Shown: positions 48,308-61,733 of the stretch, piece by piece | How positions within the stretch are numbered: the first letter of the stretch is position 1 | Layout of the letters: every line of letters starts with the position of its first letter | Assembly: GCF_033807715.1 (NCBI RefSeq) | Contig: NC_084592.1 | Span: forward strand, 28,342,419-28,406,418 | Length of the DNA stretch: 64,000 nucleotides | Direction: 5' to 3' | From: Cololabis saira | Taxonomy: Eukaryota; Chordata; Actinopteri; Beloniformes; Belonidae | Made by a program: the position numbers and the translations under genes | The notes under the pieces: model-generated | Told to the model about the DNA's origin: nothing | Databases searched by the model: none | Seen by the model: only the letters and a program-made list of their open reading frames with translations

Positions 48308-51300
48308 GAGACATCCAGTTTTCAATTTTGATGTACCAATACCTTTTTTTTCTTTCTTTTGTTTACCGCCAAACGGCAAAATACATTTGTCAGAGTTATT
48401 ACTTTTGCAGCACCGTTAAAATGTGACTTGGCCAGAAGCAGACAACGTTCTCGTCCTCTAGATGTTACCCGAAGCAATGCTTCAGTTCAGTTTGGCTGTT
48501 AAAAGCAAGACAACATGCTGAAGACCTCAGATGTGTGCTCAGCCAAATGTGCAGTTGCAATCTAGCCTGCCAACAGCCATGAAAAATCCCACTGACGTCA
48601 TCATCAGTTTAAAAACAATCGATTACTTAGTAAGTAGTTGCTAGAAACAAGAAGGTAGAAGAAACAGCCGAATGCAAAATTCAGCGTTTTCGGTCACCGG
48701 AGGTTGTGAACATCAGCTGCAACAATGCTTCAGTTTATGTGTCGCTTTAAAATAGATCTCATAATATTCTTTTCTAGATTGTCAAAGATTCAAACTGTCT
48801 AACACAACTGATTAATCAGTAAATAACAGTTTTGGAAGAGAAGACATACCAGGAAATTCAATTTTTCTCAACAAATATGTATTCATGTAATCAGAACTGG
48901 TAGCACGGATCAAGCCGTCCGATCAGTTATCAGAAGTCCACTGCTACTGGCCTGGTTTCCACAGGGAGTGCTTCTGTCCAGACATTTTAAATTCTGAGCA
49001 ACATTAATGCCCTCTGACAGTGACAACCTGTTTAATTAATAGACCACATTTGCCGTTTTTGATTTAAAAACGTATATAGGCTAATGTTTTCTGCGTTGTT
49101 CTATGAATACAAGTTTTTATTTTTTATTTTTTCCCTCAGCACTACATCACTAGTCTCTGTTGCACCAGTGCAGCGTGCAAAATAAGTTAACACGCAGCCT
49201 TGGCTTTATGAATACATTAGTGAGACATTGAAAGGCAACAGTTTCATATGAAATGCAACAAGACATCATCACATGGCAAAACTGTACATTTATTGAGCCT
49301 TTGAGATTAAAACAATATCATTCTGTGCTATGGACTAACACACTTATTACTTATTGTGTTGGTTGGCCATGTTTCCATGGCGACGTGAGCATTAAGTTGA
49401 GGCTCTAGCATACATATAATTGTATTATCTCACTTTGTTCTGTTGCCTTTTTTCCTCACCTGTATTGTTTGAGTGATAACTTTCACTGCAACAAAAGACT
49501 GTGATATTGATCCCCTAATTGAGTAAATCTACAGAACAGTCAGATGTGAGACATTTGTACAGATGGGGAATGAGCCACTTCTCCCTTTCTGTCTGACCTA
49601 TTGATTCAGCTGGACATTCGCATGCACCTCAAAGCGGAGGACACAAACATTTAAGGCTGCAGTGAGTAAAAAGCCTTGAAGGTCCTTTTATTGTTTGACA
49701 AATAACAGCTTTGTTGTGCGGTATATGGCGTATTGATGCAGTTAGCACAACTGAGCTCTGGACAACAGAAAACATAAGAAACCTGCCTAATGGTTGAAAA
49801 ATACAATCCAAAAAGTTTTTTTACTGGATTTTTTTTGTGTCATTGACACCGGATGACTGCGCTGACGGAGTCGTTGGAATTCTTGCGTGCCATTTTATTG
49901 CGTTTACACTTGCAATGCTGAGAAAGCAGTAACAGGCTGAAAGAACAGGCCTCTGAAGAGCAGAGGTGTCAAGGCGTATAGCACTCACTCTTCCATTCTA
50001 ATGTAGAGTATTGTGGTTTAATCCTCGTGGGGTCAGTTAGAATAATGGTCAGAGGTTTGACTGTGAAGATCTATCAGTCTTAATCTTATAGTTTATGATA
50101 TTAATCATGCATGTTTTTAAATCAGTATTCACACTAAACTCAAACAGAATTTACAGCATTTTTTTCAGTACAACTAAAAGTAAAACTTCCAAAACATCCA
50201 TATTAAATCAGAGGTTCTTTTATAACTAGGGCTTTATAAGCCGTGTGGTTCGTTTCATATGTCTTCTTCTTTAATATGTGTTTGCATTGGGGCTCCAGAT
50301 GAGTTAATTGGGGTGAGATTGTGTAATTTGCATGCCTTCATTGGGTCAGTACTTCTTTATTGTGTTTGTCATTTGTTTATGTTCCCTAATTAAGTCGAGT
50401 GCTCATTTTAATTAGAGCGTGTCTGCAGTTATTTGAAGCCAAGTACAAGTTTCCCCAGTAGTTGATAAGAGAATCACACTTGTAGTTTTTGTGTTCAGAA
50501 ATCTGCCTGGATTTCAAGGCTGCACAGAGGGCCTGTTCAAAGCAATTACATAAGGGTGGGCTGGTACGGATAATACGTGAGCAACATGGTAATCCAAGCA
50601 CGTTTTCTGTGTCATGGTGCAATGCTTGTGTGGAGAAGGAACTCTACCATCATGCTGAAGATGCACCAATTACTAGGCAAATAAAGTGTCATGAAGTGTA
50701 TATTGTTTCTGGTATATCTGGTGCTAATAAGGGATGTTTTCACAGATAGCTTTGCTGGAGGTACATGTAGCTACTCCTCGTGTGCTAGCAGTAGCATCAT
50801 TAGATGCAGAATTAGCACTTGTCCTGCTTAAAGGCTTTAAAAAAAAGATTAATCCTTCAGGAAGTCAAATTGCATTGATTGCAATGAAACAAACAATGAA
50901 CCTTTGTTAACTGGTCATACAAGACAATTGGTAATGGCATGTAGTGAAAAATAAACAGTGAGTTGGTGAGAAAGGAGGCAGGTTGTTATCTGCCCACCCA
51001 GTCAGAAGTTGCGAGGTGTAAAAAAATAAGAATAAAATAAAGAAAGCTGATTGAGTGAACAAGACACACATTTGGAGACCCAATCAGAAATCAGATGAGT
51101 TGGGTAGTGCTCAAATTTCATGGACTGAACCTTGGGCCCTTGCACTGGAAATTCTTTTTTTTTTTTTTTTTTTTACATTTCTAATTTGAGTGATTTTGAA
51201 ATGTAACTATGATTAAGTCCATGTTCAAAGATCTGTATCTTTATAAAGAGGAACCTGCATCTGTTTAAGCAGCCTTTTTTGGAGAACGACTGAATTTTAA

Positions 51301-53760
51301 CTAACAACCCTCTGGTTACTGTTTGTAGCATTTGTACCCTGAGTTGTTTCAACCTCTCAGACCTGAGTGGGCTTTGGTGACATGGAAGTACAGAATCATA
51401 AATCATGTGTGGCAACCTGAGATAGTGGAGTCTATAAAACCTCAAAACACGCAGTGATGGTCTACAGCTCCTTGGATGAAGTGGGTTACTTCAGTCTGTG
51501 CGGGTTCCATGCACATCTAAATCAAGCTATTGGCAACAATCTAGCTAAGGATTAAACTGGAGTTTCTGAGAAATCCAAGTGTACATGTGCGAGAAGAAAA
51601 TCGATTATTGAGTAAGGTGCGTTTGACTCTGCTATACTAGGTGACGCCACACACACTTTTGCGTTGGTGTTCTTCCGGTTAGTTCTTTGTTGTTCATCTT
51701 CCTCTTCTCCTACTGTGTTGATATTCTGGCTTTTGTGGTGTCACCTCCGGAAGGGGGAGTCCCTGGGCACTAGCTCAGCTAAACGTGGGTTGCATGCCGG
51801 GATAACAAAAATAATATTACAAAAAAAGAGAAATAATGCACAGTTTTTAAAAGTTGTTCAAATTCCCTTCTTCAGTCACATTTTCATGCACTTTCATTCT
51901 ATTCTGCCAGAGTTCTTTATTATGAAAGCCTTTGATATGCAACTTTTTCAATCACTGGTCTCAACACCTCCGTTTTTGAGCATCATTGGGACGCTATTGT
52001 GACTGAAGCAATGAATAATTCACTCAGTCTTTTGTATCTGGGACTTCATCAGTTTGACAGATGGTGCTTTCATACGTTCTCCCCAAGAGGCCATGTGCAG
52101 CTTATGGCAAACTTATGTCTGCATTGTTTGCCATATGCTCCTTCTGGGCTGACAAGTCACCATCTTTTGTTAAATTACTGAGGTCAGAAACATTTTTTGC
52201 CTCTGCTTCTTTCCCCGTACAGGCATGAGCAGCTTTGGGGGATATCTGTCTCCGACCTGCGACTTAGCTAATCACACGTGCTCCTATTACAGCACTACCC
52301 GGGAAACACAGTTTGTCTTATTTACTGGCCGACAACCAGCTGAGACAGGCTCTGAATTTGTATTGAGTGGGAGATGCTTGGTTAGGCAGGGCTTGGACTT
52401 TGAAAATGTCAGCATGTGGATTTTGAGGGGTCACTGAAGCAAGTGGGATTTTTGGTTTTCACTATTGTATTGTTATTGAGACCTGGTGGGAGATAGGTAT
52501 GGGCTCAGCTGAAATGTTGCAAACAAAAGATAATACGCCCGCCGCTGCGGGGAAGAGTGATTCCCACCTCTGAGCTGATGGCGAAAAGTTGGTTTGATTG
52601 ATTTATAATAAGCTATTCGGTGTCCCAAGATGTATGGAGGAGACTTAAATCCGAGGCGGATAGATTTTCTCTCCGTTTTTTGGGCTTGTACTTTTTGTCT
52701 GACCGCATTCTTCTTTTAGAAAGGGCAAGAAATAAAATATCCCATTAGGTTCTGGGTAAGACAGGCAAGCTGAGGTACATATCCAATCTATTTTAGCATG
52801 GACAAATGGATTCACAAATGCTATCAGTGGAGCAACAATTAATTTGCTCATTATATCTCTCCTCCCCTACCACCTGCCATATCAAGAAGCAGGGCCTGAT
52901 TAAAAATGCATTGGCCTCACAAGCCTTTTAGATAATTGAGCAGGTTTCCCCAAAGCTTTATAATTCAAGAGCAAAGCACAGTTGCAATCTGTTTTGTAAA
53001 AAAACTAGATAATACAGTGACTCAGAGGTACACAGCTATGTAAGCTCATTTTGGTGAAAGATACTGTCATTTCCCATGTGACTGTTTTTCCCCTTTCCCC
53101 AGCAACATGAACTACAGCTCTCATGGTTTGAGTTATGCACAGTCTCCTGAATTATACAGGACTGACTGTGTTGCTGACCAAACATGAATAGAATAACCAC
53201 TCAGTCAGTCCTCAGGCGAGCCCCCAGTCTTTCCCGAGCAGACAAAGTGAGCTTTCAAAGCTTTTATTGTTCATAGATATGGCAGCACATTTCTCTTGGA
53301 GGCATGAACGTGCATAGGTTTGAGTGGGATTCCTTTGATCTGCTGAGAAAAGTGATCTGGAAGGTGCCCGAGGCTTACTTTGATCTTTTAACATGGAGAG
53401 CTGTTGGAAGGAACTCTCCATTTTTGCAAGACTGTTGCAGTAATGAGGTCATTGGTAAGGTATTTGCACAATCTTTGTGATTGTCTGGATTTCCCATTTT
53501 TGGGGGGGTCATTTTTTATAGATTTATGTGCATGAAGATTGTCTTTGCCCCTAAAGGGATTTCAACTCTTGTTGTGTTTCATCAGATTGATTAAAGGGTT
53601 AATAACATTTCAAGGAAAATCAATACATCTGAAACATGTGCAGACTGAAAATCAATTAAATACTTTTGTTGTAAGTGATCCAGGTGAATCATGATTAAAA
53701 AAAGGAAATGATAAAGAAAAACTAACATCAGTTCCTAATCTTTAAACAGGTACAAGCCAG
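48308..53760. other. intronic sequence without recognised gene
   Basis: A 5.4-kb stretch with few recognisable repeats. 50300-50480 contains an octamer-like atttgcat and several TAATTA cores and may be regulatory. A T-run lies at 51157-51174. No exon is recognised. Confidence 0.45.
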
Positions 53761-53764
53761 TATA

Positions 53765-54204
53765 CAGTAATCCCTCGTTTTTCGCGGGTGTTACGTTTTA
53801 AAAAGAAGTGAAATCCGTGGAGTAGTAACCTTTATTTTGTTTACAATTATTATACAAGGCTTCAAATTGCGGAGATCGGCACCGCCCCACCCCGACCCGG
53901 GTAATTGGATTTGAACGAGAGAAAATGAAAAATGATGAAAAGAATACAATAAGTACAGTTGGAAAAATTATGACTCGTGTGTATTTCACTGCTCTTCTGT
54001 CTGCGCCGCTGCATCCTAACTTTGCTCTGTAGCATCTTTTTCTTCTACAGCCCGTGGTGCAGGTGTGTTTTTTCGAGAGAGGAACATAGACGGGGAAGCA
54101 GGGAGACTGTTAAGCCAATCAGAATGCAGAACACGATGCACAATGCACATCCGTGAAGCAGCGAGACCGTTAAAGGTGAACCGCGTTATAGTGAGGGATT
54201 ACTG
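53765..54204. mobile_element. pogo/mariner-type miniature transposon
   Basis: The ends CAGTAATCCCTCGTTTTTCG and, inverted, CAGTAATCCCTCACTATAAC agree over the first 12 bases. TA precedes the left end; the right TA is degraded to tcta. The interior has no transposase. Confidence 0.75.
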
Positions 54205-54587
54205 TCTATGCAAATAGAAACACAACAAACAGACTGGCAGGGGAAGAAGAGAGGCATGGACAATGAAGCAGCACAGACTGATGGGATAAAGGTGTGAACA
54301 ATCAGGAAGGAAGTTGAGAAGATATAATTGCTAGGGGGGCAACGTGGCTTTCAAAATAACACACAGTAAGGCTTTTCTTTTCCTGTTCTATAAATCAGTA
54401 ATTAGGCATTATACATGATATTAGCAAATGCCGTCGATGCACGGTGCTGATCAGCCTGATGTCCTGAATTTTATTCACAGAATTCTTGATATTTAAAAGG
54501 AACAAATGTGGATATCCCAATTGAATAAAGTCTGAACATTCTAACAAAACTCACAAACTGAATAAGAAAAAACATATATAATGGAAT

Positions 54588-54629
<42 letters not shown>

Positions 54630-56194
54630 CCCCATTTTTATGAAATGAAGTTACATATCCTTTGGCAAAAAAGAAAAGACATAAGTAATTTCTCAAATCA
54701 CCTAAAATCTTTTTAAACCTTCATCATGGCAGTTTTCCTCAACACTCCCAATGGTTTGTCTTGTAAATGTTTTAGTCATTTTTTATCAACCGTTGATCTG
54801 TGCTGTTAGACATTCGTTTCAGTCCTGCTGAATTTATTCCTGAATACCATCAATGCACTCAGTCCATCTCGTACAAGCGGCTGCAGGAATGTGCATGTAT
54901 AGACAATATCAGATTGGATAATAACAGAAGTTTGGACACACATTAATTCTGAAAGAGCTGTGTCCACCTTTTTGGACAGGAATTGTTCATCCACATCCAC
55001 ATCCACTCACAAATAGGAGTGTACACATAATGAGGGTAATTTTATTTGCTTTGAGGTCATCTGTAAACCTTGTGAATGATTGTGACTCATCCCCATTTGT
55101 CATCTGGCCTCAGGAAACAGCTCTGATATGAGCCTGAATCATCCTTATGGTTATCTCATTAAAGCATATACAGTACATGCTGCCTGACTATGTTGCCATT
55201 CTGTGTCATTTTTAGTAAGTGTACGTTGTATTTGTAAGTTATTTATGAGCAGGCATTGCTCTAGTGTTGAGACTTTGTACTGTAAAGAATGGACAACGTT
55301 ATTACAGACTTGAACGTACAGTACCTGTCATGACACATCAAAGTTGAACACAAGAGTTGCTGAGTTTACAGCACCTCATGTTTCCTAATCTGATTTTATA
55401 ATATTTCAACTCTTAACTTTCACATCATCAATTTAGTCAGTGTAGTTTGCATTACTGTAGGTGATGTGAGTTTTCTGGAGCTACTGTGAGATGTGAGGAA
55501 TGTGGCATGACTCTGCTCTCTCTGTTGTGCTTTACTGCTCTGCTGTCATCCTGATAACCATTTGTACTGTGGTTTTTTTTCTTTCTTTCTTTTACCGAGT
55601 CACTCAGTAATGGGCTATTTGTTGTTTCCAGCTTTATGGCTGTTGTACAGATGGTAATTCAATCCCCTTTGCAGAGGGACCTTGAAATTAACTAAAAGAA
55701 CAAGCTTGGACTGGACCTCTGGGAGACTCCACCTGCTGAGAAATACAGAAGTTCTTGGCAAAGTGTTGAGCAACCCAGATCTTTATCTAAATGTGCGTGC
55801 GCGCGTGCGCAAATGTCAACCAAACTAAACCTGCCAGCAGCACTCCTAACTGTCTGTTAAAATGCCATGACTCTAAAATCTGCTCCCATATTCAGCATGG
55901 ACCATATTTTGAGGAGCTGACTGCTGATTTAGTTAGCTTCCAAGGATTTGATTTGTGCATTATATGATCAGGAATGTTTTCCCTTTTTCTGCTAAACAAA
56001 GGGGAGGATACTTGATGAAAGACCTGGAAGAACTAGTCCTATAAATGGAATTATTCTTAAATTAGATTATATAAAAACATCCACACAATTCCATCGTTCC
56101 ACATTCCCAGGCCAACCAAAGGATGCCGTCTTTCCAGCGTGTCCTGGGTCTCCGAGCCCCCTTCTGGTTGGATAAGCTCTAAAAACACCTTGTG

Positions 56195-56195
<1 letters not shown>
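54205..56195. other. intronic sequence; (TA)n at 54590-54626
   Basis: A short TA microsatellite at 54590-54626 and a gtgcgtgcgcgcgtgcgc alternating tract at 55794-55811. Otherwise no feature. Confidence 0.6.

Positions 56196-56275
<80 letters not shown>
56196..56275. repeat. (TA)n microsatellite, about 40 units
   Basis: Pure TA tract; frames across it are Tyr-Ile repeats and not genes. Confidence 0.95.
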
Positions 56276-56277
<2 letters not shown>

Positions 56278-56350
56278 GGCTGGATATTGATTTAAATGTC
56301 AAGAATCGATTTGATTCCGATTCTTAATATATCAATACATTACATACATT

Positions 56351-57221
56351 TAGGGTTGCAAAGGGGTGGAAAATTTCCGGTAAATTTCCGGAAACTTTCC
56401 ATGGGAAGTTAAGCTGGGGAATTTTGGAAATATTCCAAATTGGAAACTTTCCATGGGAATTATGGGAATTTATGGGAATTATTGGGAATTTATGGGAATT
56501 AACTGGAAATTGGGGGTAATTTAAACAAACTGTATCATATCCAAACATAAATGTAAATATTTATTTTGTCATAAGCAGATATCCATGCAAGATAATACAA
56601 AAACATGACATTTCAACAGATTTATTTGAGTAGAACTTTAGTTTTTATTCTTGTATGAACAGTTATTTTAATGAACAACAAAAACATGAATGTTGAGTAA
56701 ATACTAACTCACCCCACTCCCCCACCCAATCAAAAAGTAATGCAAGTTAAACATTAATACCATTATAGATCAAATATATTTACCCCATAATGTTATCAAA
56801 GCTTACTTGACTTTATATAGTCCGTGGGCTCAAATGTGTGGCTTCAATAGTCTTGTGCTTTGAGCTCAAATGTGTGGCCTCCAGGCTTCAAGAAATCACC
56901 TGTGCATGTGATGGAGGAATGCACAGTGCATGTAGGGGGCGTGGCCTCAATAGCCCTGCAGTAAGCAATGTGCTGTGTGCATGTGATTGAGGAGTGTACT
57001 TGCATTAAATCTGGTTGTTTTAGCCAAGACTATGCTACAATATATTTCCCCCAACTATATTTAAGTTCCCTGTTAAGGGCCAACCTTCAATTCTGTAAAT
57101 GTCTTATTTATTCCCGTTAATTCCCGTTAATTCCCATATATTCCCGTTAATTCCCATATATTCTCGTTAATTCCCATGGAAAGTTTCCAACTTTGAAAAT
57201 TCCCGGAATTTTGCAACCCTA
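56351..57221. mobile_element. hAT-type non-autonomous transposon with internal minisatellites
   Basis: The termini TAGGGTTGCAAAGGGG and (inverse) TAGGGTTGCAAAATTCC are flanked by catacatt (56343-56350) and catacata (57222-57229), an 8-bp duplication with one change. Subterminal minisatellites of tgggaatta (56455-56515) and ttcccgttaa/ttcccatata (57110-57175) are themselves roughly inverted relative to each other. No transposase. Confidence 0.88.
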
Positions 57222-57411
57222 CATACATACATACATACATACATACATACATACATACATACATACATACATACATACATACATACATACATACATACAT
57301 ACATACATACATACATACATACATACATACATACATACATACATACATAGATATACACTTTATATATAAACACACACACACACACATACACATATATATA
57401 TATATATATAT
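57222..57411. repeat. (CATA)n microsatellite at the hAT border, with (CA)n and (TA)n
   Basis: About 32 tetranucleotide units run from 57222 to 57349, then short CA and TA tracts to 57411. The tract begins in the right target-site duplication of the hAT element. Met-Tyr-Val-Cys repeat frames over it are artefacts. Confidence 0.95.
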
Positions 57412-58659
57412 GAATGAGTGAGTGTGATTTGAATATGCCATCAGTATGTTTATGTCAGTCTGAACACAGTTTACTTTAACAGAGCAGTGAAGTTTCTTAA
57501 ATTCTTCATTTTGCAGACATTTTCACCACTTTTATTTTTACATTTTTTTTTGTCATTTTTATTTTCACCTGAGGCCTCCTCAAAATGATAAATGGCAACT
57601 TTGGGTTGTGAAGGAAGATTGATGACTGCAAGGTAATTGAAAATTATAAAACATGGCTCTGTTTTTATCATATCCCCACTGTTTTAATTTAATCACTTTC
57701 AAATTAACCAAATAACAATTTATCACTTCTTTTTTTACTTTTTTCTTAAAGTTCACCTCAATTTTAATGGCCCCATTATTCAATCACAATTCATCTTTTT
57801 TAATGCCCTCTATTTTAAACATTTTACTCGTGTCACATACACCCCTCATAAAGCTCTCTTGTCAGTAGACATAAATGACTGAAGGAAAAAGTTCTTATTG
57901 GACTTTGACCAGGCTCATGCAGAAAAAAAACCCCAAGAAAAAGCAAACAAACAAATCAATAAGAGGGACTTATCTTCTCCCCTTGGATAGACCCACATGG
58001 CTTATTGTATTTGACCGTCATATTTACAACATAATCCTCTCACAAAGATCAGTCTGGGACATATCTGTTCATAACATTCGGAAAAAAAACTAACAAAAGA
58101 AAAAGAAAGCACCCTGGTTATGCTGCCAATGCATATTGAAATAGTTCTATATCAGTGTAAAGCTATAAAAATGTAGTACATGTGTTACAGAATAAAGTAA
58201 CAGTCCTATGAGCGGTAGCCTCATAGCAGAAGCCCAATTCGCTCCAAACATCAACTTCAGTGTGGGTTAGTGGTCCCAGTCCTGGCGGTCCACAGTTAGA
58301 GGAAGAGGAGGGTTGCAGGAAGGACAATTGATACCCCTAATCAAAACTTTGAATATTTTTTATGATCTATCAAAGCTCCAGAGCCCTTAAGAATGAATTT
58401 GGGTCTCTTACAAAAGCTGTTTTTCAGACAACAGATGTGTGACATTAAAACATATATGAAAACAGTGGTACATTCTGACATTTGCTAAATTGAAGTAAAT
58501 ATTTCATGCGTTTTATTCAGCTTTTATTCAATTCGGTAACAGATGTTGTGGTTTAGGGTCTCTGTTGCTCTTGATATCACACAACCATCATGGAAGTTCT
58601 ACACCCTCCCTGACAGAATACATATATAGCAAATATACCTGAGAGGAGATGCCTCACAG

Positions 58660-59588
<929 letters not shown>

Positions 59589-59596
59589 CCTCACAG

Positions 59597-60724
59597 GTGA
59601 CACACAAATGTATTCTCAAAAACATTTGGGATGAGTTTTTCCATTTACGTGAACTAATTTGAAATGAACAACCAGTTTCAAGCACGGAACAAAAGCAGAA
59701 GCAAAGCTAAATTGTTGATATTTCTAATGTTAGATACGGATTAAAAATGTCAGCTACTGGGGTAGGTAAAATTCTTTTTAAGCGGGCCACCTGAAAAGAG
59801 TCAGGTTTTTCTGAGCAGCTATAGAACTGATATTCAGTTCTCGCAAGATACTTCAGAAGTGAAGAAGCTGCACGTCACAGGCAAACATAACAGAGCGTTG
59901 ACCTAAAAACAACAGGGATGATGGCAGAGAAAGCCGTTTCCCTGCTGCACACTGAGATGATGATTTAACATTTGCAGTGCTGCTTGGCACACCTCCATTT
60001 CACCTTTTTTTTTCTGAGTCTCACAAAGCCAGATTTTATGGATGGAAGATGACACAGAGGCTCATGTGCAGAGGCTCATTGTCTCTCAACACGAGCCATC
60101 AGACATGTTCTCCACATCAGGGCTGATCAGTTCGAACAGTGAAGATGCAGCCTGTCGGCCCGTGCAGCAGTTAAAGCGATTTGCTGCAGTGCAAAGTCTG
60201 GCTGTGTGCTGTGTGCTGTGAAATTTGCAGTGCTTTCATTCAGTCTTCTTCAGCGACCCCCTGCCTGGATCAGTTATTGTAGGTGCTCACTGATGCTTCT
60301 TGAGTCTCAGTGCAAGAAATAGATGAATAAATCCACACTTTGGGCACTACACCAAAACTTTTTATTGTGTTTAATTAAATTTAATAAAAAGTAATTTGGT
60401 ATTTGATGTGGAAGGATTTGCTCACTTGTAAAACATTTACATATTTTTGAAATATTCAATATTTAGTGAGGTCAGGGCATTTTCTTTGCCATAAGGAAAT
60501 ATTTCAAACACTTTCCATCTGCAACCCAGAATAAAAAGACAGTAAGCTTGTCAAACGGTTTACCCCAAAGTCACTTTGAAATTATACTGACATGCGACTT
60601 TACTTTATCTCAAAGCCAGAGGTTACAGTTTGATGTTGTGACCTAATTTCTCTTACTATATGAAAAGAAAATAATGTTTTAAAGAAAAAAGGATGCTGAA
60701 AGTTTTCTTCCTCTCTAACCTCAG
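59597..60724. other. last part of tfpi intron 1
   Basis: No exon or clear repeat is seen until the polypyrimidine tract and AG acceptor before 60725. Confidence 0.6.
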
Positions 60725-60928
60725 CACATGGAGCGCAACCTGAGCTCTTCATCTTCAGTGAGCTGTGTGCCCTGAAGGATGATCCGGGACCGTGCAAGGC
60801 CATCAAGGACAGATTCTTCTTCAACGTGGACACGGGACGCTGCGAACTGTTTGAGTATGGAGGCTGTGGGGGAAACGCAAACAATTTTGAAACCTTGGAG
60901 GGGTGTGAGGCAATGTGTGTCGTCTCAG
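60725..60928 (+). CDS. tfpi: tfpi exon: Kunitz domain 1
   Basis: The exon is bounded by a cctcag acceptor and a gtgagc donor. It is 204 bases long and phase 1 on both sides, the usual symmetric Kunitz exon. It encodes a full Kunitz inhibitor with six cysteines in standard spacing: Leu-Cys (C1), Gly-Pro-Cys-Lys-Ala-Ile (C2 and reactive site), Arg-Phe-Phe-Phe-Asn, Gly-Arg-Cys (C3), Tyr-Gly-Gly-Cys (C4), Gly-Asn-Ala-Asn-Asn-Phe, Gly-Cys (C5) and Met-Cys (C6). The P1 residue after C2 is Lys, as in Kunitz 1 of tissue factor pathway inhibitor, which binds factor VIIa in the tissue factor complex. Cys-Lys-Ala-Ile with Arg-Phe-Phe-Phe favours TFPI over TFPI2 or other Kunitz proteins. The product is secreted and limits the start of coagulation. 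Kunitz 2 and 3 must lie beyond this window. Confidence 0.93.
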
Positions 60929-61059
60929 GTGAGCCAGATCCCTTGACACAATCACAAAAACAGAGACCCCTTCTTCCCTGATACACGGCCATAGAAAAAC
61001 AGGGTTGTTGTCATAACTGTAGTACACAAGACAGTGTAGTTTTTATTGTAATGCTGTTG

Positions 61060-61725
61060 TAGGGCTGGGCGATATGGACCAAAAGTCATATCTCGATATT
61101 TTCTAGCTAAATGGCGATACTCGATATATATCTCGATATTTTTTCTGTGCCTTAATTGGGGTTTCCCCCAAAGCATTATAGCATAGCATCTCTGTTAGCA
61201 TCTCTGTTAGCTTCATTTTTTTCTGAGGCAAACCCTTAAAAAAACAGTCAGTTTTAATACAAAGCCTCGTGCCAAATGTCACACAGGTTGCTTTATTAAC
61301 AGAGGTCTGCACAATATCAAAATGTATAAAACAAATGAAATAAAAATAAACTGCCTGCATATATAGAATAAAAATGCTTCTTGAATAAAAAAAAACAAAT
61401 ATCCCTTTCCTGCATAACAATTAAATTAAAATACACTGTGCAATTAATACAATGTAGACGGTAACAGGCAGACTTTTCCACTGAAGTTTGACAGTTGTGC
61501 AAATAACAAAACATTTGTGCAAATTTCAAATAAAACATTCAAGTCAATTTGTCACAAAATAAGCTATATCAAAATCATAAAAAAAAAAAATGTAAAAAAA
61601 AAAAAAAAAATAATAATAATTTTTTTTTTTTTTTTTAAATCGATATAAACGATATTGTCTCGTACCATATAGTGTTTGAAAATATATCGATATATATTAA
61701 AATCTCGATATATCGCCCAGCCCTA
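61060..61725. mobile_element. hAT-type miniature transposon, copy B (in the next tfpi intron)
   Basis: Same family and orientation as 35663-36302, with ends TAGGGCTGGGCGATAT and ATATCGCCCAGCCCTA and a perfect 8-bp duplication, TGCTGTTG (61052-61059, 61726-61733). It carries an extra 12-base duplication, gcatctctgtta (61189-61212), and longer A and T runs near the right end. Confidence 0.95.
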
Positions 61726-61733
61726 TGCTGTTG

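Noticed and set aside
57127..57441. Met-Tyr-Val-Cys repeat frame
   Set aside because: It arises from the (CATA)n tract.
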